NCBI RefSeq assembly: GCF_048263515.1
Contig: NZ_JBLXEC010000001.1
Span: 444,094-508,093 of the forward strand
Reading direction: 5' to 3'
DNA: 64,000 nucleotides
DNA from: Marinovum sp048263515
Lineage (GTDB): Bacteria > Pseudomonadota > Alphaproteobacteria > Rhodobacterales > Rhodobacteraceae
Shown here: in pieces, positions 17,253 through 24,416 of the stretch
How the letters are laid out: the number at the start of each line of letters is the position of its first letter
Position numbering within the stretch: position 1 is the stretch's first letter
Made by a program: the position numbers and the translations under genes
Notes under the pieces: model-generated
Database searches by the model: none
The model's input: the letters and a program-made list of their open reading frames with translations, nothing else
What the model was told of the DNA's origin: nothing

Positions 17253-17780
17253 ATGCCCGTGACGACCGAAGAAACCGACCCCAGAATGCCCTATCAGCTG
17301 CCGTTCCCCAAGGACGCGCAGGAGGAAATCGTCATCCCCGACGCCATGGCCGAGGACGAGCGCATCTGGGTGCCGCAGACCGAGAGCGTGTCGTTCCGAC
17401 CGCTCTGCCTCAATCGTTCGCAAGGCTACTGGATGAACCTGCTGCGGGTGCGCAAATCAGGCGTGCTGTCGCGCCACCGGCACCCCCAGCCGGTGCATGG
17501 CTGGGTTCTCAAGGGGCGCTGGCACTACCTTGAACATGACTGGGAGGCGCGCGAGGGCGGTTATGTCTACGAACCGCCGGGCGAGACACATACGCTGATC
17601 GTGCCCGAGGACGTTGACGAGATGATCACCTATTTTCAGGTCAACGGCGTGATGCTCTATGTCGACCCCTGGGGCAAGACCATGGGCTACGAGGACGTCT
17701 TTACCAAGATCGGCATGTGCCGGAAGCACTACGAGGCTGTGGGTCTGGGCGCGGATTACGTCGATCAGTTCATCCGCTGA
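17253..17780 (+). CDS. Cupin-domain protein of the 2,4'-dihydroxyacetophenone dioxygenase-like family, 175 aa
   Basis: A single cupin barrel. Metal-binding histidines fit SRHRHPQPVHGW (about residues 70-81) and the later GETHTL motif. The known name comes from an aromatic ring-side-chain dioxygenase, but many members sit in sugar operons with no known activity; a sugar isomerase or lactonase role is equally possible here. AAGGAGG precedes the ATG. It is the last gene of the TRAP operon and is followed by a strong hairpin. Confidence 0.75.
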   Translation: MPVTTEETDPRMPYQLPFPKDAQEEIVIPDAMAEDERIWVPQTESVSFRPLCLNRSQGYWMNLLRVRKSGVLSRHRHPQPVHGWVLKGRWHYLEHDWEAREGGYVYEPPGETHTLIVPEDVDEMITYFQVNGVMLYVDPWGKTMGYEDVFTKIGMCRKHYEAVGLGADYVDQFIR

Positions 17781-17786
17781 AGGTCA

Positions 17787-17818
17787 GGCCCACGGCATGG
17801 ATCCCCGTGCCGTGGGCC
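17787..17818. terminator. Strong hairpin after the cupin gene
   Basis: A perfect 11-bp stem (GGCCCACGGCA / TGCCGTGGGCC) with a 10-nt loop begins 7 bases after the cupin stop. It has no T-run. It separates the TRAP operon from a convergent gene remnant. Confidence 0.6.
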
Positions 17819-17825
17819 AAGGGCC

Positions 17826-18053
17826 TCAGGCAGCCTCGAAGGCGATCGGGTCCGGGCCGCAGCGCTCGCCGGTTTCCAGAGCGGCGATGGCGGCCATTTC
17901 CCTCTCGGACAGTTCGACATCCATCAAGTCGAGATTGTTCGCCAGATGGTCCGGATTCGTCGACCGCGGGATCACCGAATGACCCGACTGAATGTGCCAG
18001 CGCAGGATCACTTGCGCCGGGCTCCCAGTCAACAAAGCCCGATGCTCGATCAT
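17826..18053 (-). pseudogene. Remnant of an aldo/keto reductase gene, C-terminal part only
   Basis: About 75 codons end in a stop and match the C-terminus of aldo/keto reductases of the 2,5-diketogluconate reductase type: AQVILRWHIQSG, the cofactor motif SVIPRSTNP, and the final LSEREMAAIAALETGERCGPDP region. A full protein has about 275 residues. Upstream (toward 18121) the frame stays open but no longer looks like the family, and then the LacI-type operators begin. The 5' two thirds have been lost, probably when the next module was joined here. Confidence 0.75.
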
Positions 18054-18126
18054 TGCGATGTCGCACTGGTTGTCGAAACGCTTGAGAACACCGATCTCTT
18101 TGGCCGACAGCGCGGGTCCAACCCTG

Positions 18127-18146
18127 AAGGTTTATCGATGAACCTT
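18127..18146. promoter_or_regulatory. Operator 1 of the LacI-type pair
   Basis: A 20-base near-perfect palindrome, AAGGTTTATCGATGAACCTT, with one mismatched pair and the central ATCGAT. Its centre lies 54 bases from that of operator 2. The size, central CG and symmetry are typical of LacI-family sites. The LacI gene of the same operon (26872) is the likely binder. Confidence 0.75.
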
Positions 18147-18181
18147 TTTCTTGACCGACAATAAGGGCAAGTGATAGCGAT

Positions 18182-18199
18182 AGGTTTATCGATAACCCT
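18182..18199. promoter_or_regulatory. Operator 2 of the LacI-type pair
   Basis: An 18-base palindrome, AGGTTTATCGATAACCCT, with one mismatched pair. It shares GGTTTATCGAT with operator 1. It ends 38 bases before the binding-protein start codon, so it probably overlaps or follows the promoter and would block transcription. Confidence 0.75.
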
Positions 18200-18237
18200 T
18201 GCGATTCTTTTCCGTGAGGACTGGGAGGAGGACCCCG

Positions 18238-19491
18238 ATGAACCTGAATAGTTTTACAACCACTTCACTGGCAGCTGCTGCGCTGCTGGCGTCTGGTGCA
18301 ACGATAACCCATGCTGGTGACGTGTCCGGCAAGATCACCTTCTACACGCATTTCGGCCAATTCGTGGACAGCGGCGACTGGGAGCGGTGGTCGAGCGAAT
18401 TCGAGACGAAATACCCCGGCACCGAAGTCGAGATCCTGCATGTCGCCAACTTCCGCAAGGAGATGCCGACCCGCATCGCTTCCGGCGATTACGGTGACGT
18501 GTTGAACGTGATGGACAACCTGCCGCCCTCGGAATACGCCGAATTCTACCTGCCGCTCAACGACATGAGTCTGGCCGAGACGCACAGCTTCGTCGATCGC
18601 TACGAGGTGGACGGCAAGATCTATGGTTACGTCTACGGCGCCAATGCCGAGGCGGTCGTCTACAACAAGGCCGCCTTCGAACGGGCCGGCATCGAGGGCA
18701 TCCCGACAACCCGGACCGAGCTCTTCGCGGCCTGCGACAAGCTCAAGGCCGAGGGCATCGTGCCGTTCCAGATCAACATGGGCGCCGGCTGGCCGATGCA
18801 GCAATGGGACAAGGCCGCGCTGCTCTTTGCCGGTGACGGCAGCTATTATGACGCAGCGGTGACCGATCCGGCACCTTTTGCCGCGGGCAAACCCTATGGC
18901 GAGGCGATGCGCTTCGTGCGCGAGCTGTTCGAGGCGGGCTGCACCGAACGCGACTATACCGCCAACAACTGGGACGAGAGCAAGATGATGCTCGCGGCCG
19001 GCGAGGCCGCGATGTGGTTCCTCGCCAACTGGTCGATCCCGCAGACCATCGTCGCCGGCGAGGCGCTGGAGATCGAGGACGTCAGCGGCGATCTCGGCAT
19101 GTTCCCCCTGCCGGTGGATGACAGCGGCGATCCCGCCGTCCTGCTCTGGCCCGACTGGGCACTTGGCGTTTCGGCCAAGTCGGAAAATCCGGACACCGCC
19201 AAGGCCTGGATCGAGTTCCTGCTGACCGAGACCGATGTCGCGAACTCGGCAGGCTTCATTCCAGGCGATCCGCGCATCGCGCCCGAGATGCCGCAGCTCA
19301 AGGCGCTGTTCTCGCTTGATCCCAGGGTGATCGAGGCCGGCACGCCCTCGTCGGAATTCAAGCAGGCGATGGCCGACGCGCGGCTCGACTTCATGTCAGG
19401 CACCTATATCCGCGACCTGGTGTTGGCCGAGGATTTCGACGCCGCGATCACCACCGTCAACGACCGCTGGTCCCGCGCCATCGCCGAGTGA
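18238..19491 (+). CDS. ABC sugar transporter substrate-binding protein, family 1 (CUT1), 417 aa
   Basis: Periplasmic binding protein for an oligosaccharide. The signal peptide ends near ITHA, before GDVSGKITF. The fold signature of family 1 binding proteins is visible, with YGYVYGANAEAVVYNK near residue 133. ATG 18238 follows GGGAGGAGG. It heads an operon with two permeases, a YesL protein, an ATPase, a sulfatase and a beta-mannosidase, so a sulfated manno-oligosaccharide is the inferred ligand. Two LacI-type operators lie just upstream. Confidence 0.92.
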   Translation: MNLNSFTTTSLAAAALLASGATITHAGDVSGKITFYTHFGQFVDSGDWERWSSEFETKYPGTEVEILHVANFRKEMPTRIASGDYGDVLNVMDNLPPSEYAEFYLPLNDMSLAETHSFVDRYEVDGKIYGYVYGANAEAVVYNKAAFERAGIEGIPTTRTELFAACDKLKAEGIVPFQINMGAGWPMQQWDKAALLFAGDGSYYDAAVTDPAPFAAGKPYGEAMRFVRELFEAGCTERDYTANNWDESKMMLAAGEAAMWFLANWSIPQTIVAGEALEIEDVSGDLGMFPLPVDDSGDPAVLLWPDWALGVSAKSENPDTAKAWIEFLLTETDVANSAGFIPGDPRIAPEMPQLKALFSLDPRVIEAGTPSSEFKQAMADARLDFMSGTYIRDLVLAEDFDAAITTVNDRWSRAIAE

Positions 19492-19498
19492 CCCTCCT

Positions 19499-19532
19499 GC
19501 CGGATCGTCCGACCTCCCACGGGCGGTCCGGC
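19499..19532. terminator. Hairpin between binding-protein and permease genes
   Basis: A 9-bp stem (GCCGGATCG / CGGTCCGGC, one mismatch or wobble) begins 8 bases after the binding-protein stop. Such hairpins often protect the abundant binding-protein mRNA from 3' decay. Comparable hairpins occur at the same place in the other three ABC operons of the window. Confidence 0.5.
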
Positions 19533-19594
19533 CCCTTCACCGCCTTTCCAGCCTGTCCCCGAACGGCGCGCCCGCGCGCCGAAGGAGCCCGCTC

Positions 19595-20476
19595 ATGCCC
19601 ACGCTGACCGCCCATGCGCAGCGCCGTCTGGTGATCGTCACCTTCCTGATCGCGCCGCTGACCCTGCTGGTGCTGTTCTCGATCTGGCCCGCGATCCAGC
19701 TTGTCTGGTTTTCGCTGACCGACTGGAACGGCCTTTCCGCCGACAAGACCTTTGTCGGGCTGCAGAACTACCGCACCCTGCTGATCGAAGACCAGGAGCT
19801 GCTCAAGCCGCTGATCAACTCGGCCTATTACTTCGCAGGTTCGGTGCTGCAACTGTCGCTCGCCACCTATTTCGCGGTGATCCTGAACCGCAAGATGCCG
19901 GGGTCGAACCTCTTTCGCATGCTGCTGTTCATGCCCTTCGTGCTGAACGCCGTGGCAGTGTCGATCGTGTTCCGCGACTTCCTGCAGATCGACGGCGGGC
20001 TGGATGCGGTGCTGCATCTGGTGGGGCTCGGCGCCTATACCCGCGAATGGGTGCAGGACCCGGAGATCGTCAAGTGGTCGCTCGTCTTCGCCTCGATCTG
20101 GCGTTACCTCGGCTTCCAGCTGCTGATCACCTACGGCGCGCTGCAGGCGGTGCCGACCGATCAATACGAGGCCGCGCGCATCGAAGGCGCCAGCGAGTTC
20201 CAGCAGTTCCTCTACATCACCCTGCCGACCATCGCGCCCATTCTCGGCCTGCAACTGATCCTCGCCACCGTCGGCTCGCTCGAGGTGTTCGAGGTGCCGT
20301 TCCTGATCACCGGCGGTGCCAATGGCACCAAGACCTTCATCATGGCCACGCTTGAAGAAGCCTTCGAGTTCCGCCGTGTCGGCCTGGCCGCGGCCATGGC
20401 CGTGATCCTCCTGGTCTTCGTCATGCTGGTCATGGTGATCCAGCGCACCCTCTTCGACAAAGGAGCCCGGGCATGA
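19595..20476 (+). CDS. ABC sugar permease, MalF/UgpA type, 293 aa
   Basis: One of two inner-membrane subunits. It has six predicted hydrophobic segments and the EAA loop EAARIEGASEFQQFLYITLP (near residue 190), which contacts the ATPase. GAAGGAG precedes ATG 19595. The stop overlaps the second permease by 4 bases. Confidence 0.92.
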   Translation: MPTLTAHAQRRLVIVTFLIAPLTLLVLFSIWPAIQLVWFSLTDWNGLSADKTFVGLQNYRTLLIEDQELLKPLINSAYYFAGSVLQLSLATYFAVILNRKMPGSNLFRMLLFMPFVLNAVAVSIVFRDFLQIDGGLDAVLHLVGLGAYTREWVQDPEIVKWSLVFASIWRYLGFQLLITYGALQAVPTDQYEAARIEGASEFQQFLYITLPTIAPILGLQLILATVGSLEVFEVPFLITGGANGTKTFIMATLEEAFEFRRVGLAAAMAVILLVFVMLVMVIQRTLFDKGARA

Positions 20477-21360
20477 GTGCTGCTGCCGATCTTCCCGCCA
20501 CCCGCATCACCCGCCGTCGCCGCAGCGCGCCGGGCAAGCTGATCTGGACCTGCTTCCACTATACCATGCTGACCCTTGCCTCGGCGCTGGTGGTGGCGCC
20601 GCTGCTGATCGCCTTCTTCACCTCGTTCAAGACCCCGCTCGAGATGATGCGCGGCGAGAAGACCGATCTGCCGGTGGATTTCACCAATTTTCAGAACTAC
20701 GTCGATTTCATCGAACGTCAGCCGGTCGGCATCGCCTTCTGGAACACGATCTTCGTCACGGTGACCTCGCTGATCATCATCACGATGATCGGCACAATGG
20801 CGGCCTATGTCATCGATCGGTTCCGCTTTCCCGGCCGCCGCGCGATCCTGCTGGCCTATGTCATCGTGATGGCGGTGCCGGCAATCACCACGCAGGTCTC
20901 GCTCTACCAGGTGATGCTGGGGCTGGGGCTGGTGAATTCGAAATGGGCGCTGATCGTGCTCTATTCCGGCGCCGATATCGTCTCGCTCTACATCTTCATC
21001 ACCTTCCTCGGCGCGATCAGCCGCGAGATCGACGAGAGCGCGCGGATCGAGGGGGCAAGCTACTTCCAGATCTACTGGAAGGTCATCCTGCCGCTGATGA
21101 CGCCCGCAATCTCGACCGTGGTGATCCTGCGGACGATCCACATCTACAACGACTTCATCCTGCCCTACCTCTACACCCCGCGGGTCGAGCAATCGACGGT
21201 CTCGATGCTGCTGTTCAAGGCGTCCGACATGATGTCCTCGGCCACCGAGGCGATCCTGATGGCGGGCATCGTCATCGTCATCACGCCGACGCTGGTGGTC
21301 TTCCTGGTGCTGCAACGCCAGATCGTCTCGGGCATGATGCGCGGCGCGGTGAAGGGCTGA
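20473..21360 (+). CDS. ABC sugar permease, MalG/UgpE type, 295 aa
   Basis: The second inner-membrane subunit. It has six hydrophobic segments and the EAA-type loop ESARIEGASYFQIYWKVILP (near residue 191). The short basic N-terminus (RITRRRRS) is cytoplasmic. It is coupled to the first permease by an ATGA overlap and followed after 4 bases by a YesL-type gene. Confidence 0.92.
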   Translation: MSAAADLPATRITRRRRSAPGKLIWTCFHYTMLTLASALVVAPLLIAFFTSFKTPLEMMRGEKTDLPVDFTNFQNYVDFIERQPVGIAFWNTIFVTVTSLIIITMIGTMAAYVIDRFRFPGRRAILLAYVIVMAVPAITTQVSLYQVMLGLGLVNSKWALIVLYSGADIVSLYIFITFLGAISREIDESARIEGASYFQIYWKVILPLMTPAISTVVILRTIHIYNDFILPYLYTPRVEQSTVSMLLFKASDMMSSATEAILMAGIVIVITPTLVVFLVLQRQIVSGMMRGAVKG

Positions 21361-21364
21361 GATC

Positions 21365-21958
21365 ATGGGACCTTTCATCTTCACCCTCACCACCCGCGTC
21401 TGGCAACTGGCGGCGATCAACCTGACGGCCCTGGGCCTGACCCTGCTGGGCGGCGGCCTCCTGGGGCTCGCCCCGGCGCTGGCGGCCACGCTCTGGGCCA
21501 CGGCGCGTATGAATACCTTGACTGCCGGTCAGCTGGCCCGCGGCATGTGGCGCGAATACCGGGCCGAGTTCGCCACCGCCAACCTGGCGGTGTGGCCGCT
21601 GGCGCTGGTGGTGCTGGGCAGCCTCACACTGGCGCTTGTCCTGCCCATGCTGGCTCTGATCGTACTCCTTCCGCTGGCCTGGATCGCCGCCGGATACGCG
21701 CTGGCTGCGGTCTACGCCATCTCGCGGTTGAGCGGCAGCGCCACCGACGCCCTCGCCAATGCCCGCATCGGCTTTTCGCAGGCGCCGATGAGCCACCTGA
21801 TCCCGGTGCTGGCCCTGCCTTTCGTGGCGTGGGTTGCCTCGCATCAGCCGCTGGTGGCCCTCTACTTCGGCCTCTCGGCCCCCTGTCTTTTCATCAACAC
21901 CCTGCTCGCAGGCGCCCTTGCCTCTGCGATGCCCAGCCAGAGGGAGATCCTCCAATGA
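21365..21958 (+). CDS. YesL-family (DUF624) membrane protein, 197 aa
   Basis: A small integral membrane protein with about five hydrophobic segments. The sequence begins like YesL (GPFIFTLTTRVWQLAAINL) and keeps the family's LAATLWATARM segment near residue 40. YesL proteins are often found next to CUT1 importers in glycan loci of Firmicutes; their exact role is not known to me. Here it is encoded between the permeases and the ATPase and overlaps the ATPase start by 4 bases, so it is probably an accessory subunit of this transporter. Confidence 0.7.
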   Translation: MGPFIFTLTTRVWQLAAINLTALGLTLLGGGLLGLAPALAATLWATARMNTLTAGQLARGMWREYRAEFATANLAVWPLALVVLGSLTLALVLPMLALIVLLPLAWIAAGYALAAVYAISRLSGSATDALANARIGFSQAPMSHLIPVLALPFVAWVASHQPLVALYFGLSAPCLFINTLLAGALASAMPSQREILQ

Positions 21959-23040
21959 CCGGACTGAACCTGCAGAACGTCGGCAAATCTTTCGGCGCCG
22001 TGCGTGTGCTGCGCGACATCGACCTGAGCATCGAGAAAGGCGAATTCCTTGTCCTGCTGGGCGAGTCGGGCTGTGGCAAGTCTACCTTGCTGCGGCTGAT
22101 CTCGGGGCTGGAGCTCGAGCATGAAGGCGCGATCGAGATCGGCGGGCGCGACGTGTCGCATCTCGACCCCAAGGACCGCAACATCGCCATGGTGTTCCAG
22201 TCCTACGCGCTCTACCCGCATATGTCGGTCTACGACAACATCGCCTTCGGCATGAAGATCCGCAAAACCCCGCGCGCCGAGATCCGGGCCGAGGTCGACC
22301 GTGTGGCGCAGATCCTCAAGCTGGGCGATTACCTCGAGCGCAAGCCCGGCCAACTTTCCGGCGGTCAACGCCAGCGCGTCGCCATCGGTCGCGCCATGGT
22401 GCGGCACCCGGACCTGTTCCTGTTCGACGAACCGCTGTCCAACCTCGACGCCAAGCTGCGCGGTGAGATGCGCACCGAGATCAAGCGCATCCACAAGGTG
22501 CTGGGCGCGACCATTGCCTATGTCACCCATGACCAGATCGAAGCCATGACGCTGGCTGACAAGATCGTGCTGTTGAACGGCGGCAAGATCGAACAGCTGG
22601 GCTCGCCTGACGCGCTTTACACCCAGCCCGACACGCTCTTTGCCGCGCGCTTCATCGGCACGCCCGAGATCAACGCGCTCGACGTGGCGGTGACGCCCGC
22701 GACCGGCGGCTATGCCGCGCGGATCGGCGACACGGTGCTGCCCTTGCCGGCAAGCGTTGCGCGCCAGCCAATCACCGGCGAGCGCCGTGCCGTTCTGGGC
22801 GTGCGGCCCGAGTTCATCTCGGTCGGCGCCAGCGAGGCCGGGATCGTGACCAAGGGCCACGCCGTCGAGATGTGCGAGCCGATGGGGTCTGAAACTTCCG
22901 TCGAGTTGTCCTTCGAAGGCCAACGCCTGCGGCTGCGCGTGCCGGGCCTGCACCATTTCGAGCCGGGGAGCCAGCAGGCGATCACCTGGGACTTCTCCAA
23001 CGCGCATCTGTTCGATGCCGAGACCGGGGTACACCTGTGA
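21955..23040 (+). CDS. ABC transporter ATPase, MalK/UgpC type, 361 aa
   Basis: Powers the CUT1 importer. Walker A GESGCGKST is near residue 38, the signature LSGGQRQRVAIGRAM near residue 135, Walker B LFLFDEPLSNLD, and the H-loop VTHDQ. A C-terminal TOBE-type regulatory domain follows from about residue 240. The length is standard. ATG 21955 overlaps the YesL stop, and the stop shares one base with the next gene. Confidence 0.95.
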   Translation: MTGLNLQNVGKSFGAVRVLRDIDLSIEKGEFLVLLGESGCGKSTLLRLISGLELEHEGAIEIGGRDVSHLDPKDRNIAMVFQSYALYPHMSVYDNIAFGMKIRKTPRAEIRAEVDRVAQILKLGDYLERKPGQLSGGQRQRVAIGRAMVRHPDLFLFDEPLSNLDAKLRGEMRTEIKRIHKVLGATIAYVTHDQIEAMTLADKIVLLNGGKIEQLGSPDALYTQPDTLFAARFIGTPEINALDVAVTPATGGYAARIGDTVLPLPASVARQPITGERRAVLGVRPEFISVGASEAGIVTKGHAVEMCEPMGSETSVELSFEGQRLRLRVPGLHHFEPGSQQAITWDFSNAHLFDAETGVHL

Positions 23041-24416
23041 TGACCAATAAGCCCAATATCATCCTCATCACCTCGGACCAACTGCGCCCTTACGAGCTGG
23101 GCTGTTACGGCGGCACGGAAGTGGCCACGCCCAATATCGACCGCCTCGCCGCGCGCGGCGCGGTCTGGGAGACGGCGATCAGCAACTTCCCGGTCTGCAT
23201 GCCGGCGCGCTCGATCATGATGTCGGGCCAGATGAACCGCACTGCGACGGGCGGCAAGACCAACGTCAGCCACGGCGGCCGCCCCGGCGATTTCACCATG
23301 CCGGAATATCCCTATCCCGGACGCCCGCATCTGAGGGACCCGACCTTGCCGGAGCTCTTGCGCGACGCCGGCTACCATACGGCCGCCATTGGCAAGTGGC
23401 ACATCCATTCCTGGCCCGACGACATCGGCTTTGACGACTACCTTATCCCACGCGTCCACCACGCCCACAGCGCCCAGACCTACACCCGCAACGGCGGGCC
23501 GGAGTTCTGCGCGCCGGGCTACAGCGTCGATTTCGAGGCGGGCGAGGCCGAGACCTTTCTGACCGGTCGCGCCCGCGAGGACCAGCCGTTCTTCCTCTAC
23601 TACAACATCTCGCCGCCGCATTGCCCGGTGGCGGATGTGCCAGAGGAATTCCTGAAGCTCTACGATCCCGACAGCCTGACCCTGCGCGAAAACACCGACG
23701 AGGCGGCGATCGAGGACAAGGACTACTGGTACAGGGTCTACCGCTGGGATTTCCGCTACTATTCACACCGCCTGCCGCACACCTTGGAATTGCCAAAGGG
23801 CTATGACCTGCGGGCGCTTGCGGCCGAGTATTTCGGCGCGGTGACCTGGATGGACCGGGCGGTGGGCCGCATCCTGAATGCCGTGGCCGCGGCCGGGCTG
23901 GAAGAGGACACGCTGATTGTCTTCACCGCCGATCACGGCGAGAACCTCGGCAGCCATGGCCTCGTGCAGAAGGGCACCGAGAACGACGAAAGCATCTGCA
24001 TCCCGCTGGTGATGACCGGACCGGGGGTGGTGGCCGGGCATCGCGTGGCGGGCTCTGTCGCGTCGCTGGTCGATCTCGCACCCAGCTTTCTGGCGGCGGT
24101 GGGGCAGGGGGCGCCGGAGCACATGCACGGCACCTCGCTCATGGCAGAGGCCGGTGGCGGCCGGGGCGACGGCCGCACGGCGTTCTTCGAGACCGGCAAC
24201 GGCGCCGGTCTGCGCAGCCCCGAGGCGACGATTTACGCCCGGTTCGAGGCGCCCCGACATCTGGCAGAGACACCCGCCACCCTCTTCGACAACACCAATG
24301 ATCCCTTTCAATATCAAAACCTTGCGTCCGCGCAGCCCGATCATCCGCTCATGGCCGACCTGGCCCGGCGGGACGCGGCGCTGCCTTGGCGCGATCTGGA
24401 GGACGACCCGCAATGA
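23040..24416 (+). CDS. Type I sulfatase, 458 aa
   Basis: Removes sulfate from a carbohydrate. The formylglycine motif is CMPAR, with C53 as the modified residue, and the metal site includes SDQ (residues 12-14). A TADHGEN motif near residue 298 completes the metal site. There is no signal peptide, so the enzyme is predicted to be cytoplasmic. It is encoded between the importer ATPase (1-base overlap) and a GH2 beta-mannosidase (4-base overlap), which points to a sulfated mannose-containing substrate. The tight spacing implies that import, desulfation and hydrolysis are expressed together. Confidence 0.92.
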   Translation: MTNKPNIILITSDQLRPYELGCYGGTEVATPNIDRLAARGAVWETAISNFPVCMPARSIMMSGQMNRTATGGKTNVSHGGRPGDFTMPEYPYPGRPHLRDPTLPELLRDAGYHTAAIGKWHIHSWPDDIGFDDYLIPRVHHAHSAQTYTRNGGPEFCAPGYSVDFEAGEAETFLTGRAREDQPFFLYYNISPPHCPVADVPEEFLKLYDPDSLTLRENTDEAAIEDKDYWYRVYRWDFRYYSHRLPHTLELPKGYDLRALAAEYFGAVTWMDRAVGRILNAVAAAGLEEDTLIVFTADHGENLGSHGLVQKGTENDESICIPLVMTGPGVVAGHRVAGSVASLVDLAPSFLAAVGQGAPEHMHGTSLMAEAGGGRGDGRTAFFETGNGAGLRSPEATIYARFEAPRHLAETPATLFDNTNDPFQYQNLASAQPDHPLMADLARRDAALPWRDLEDDPQ

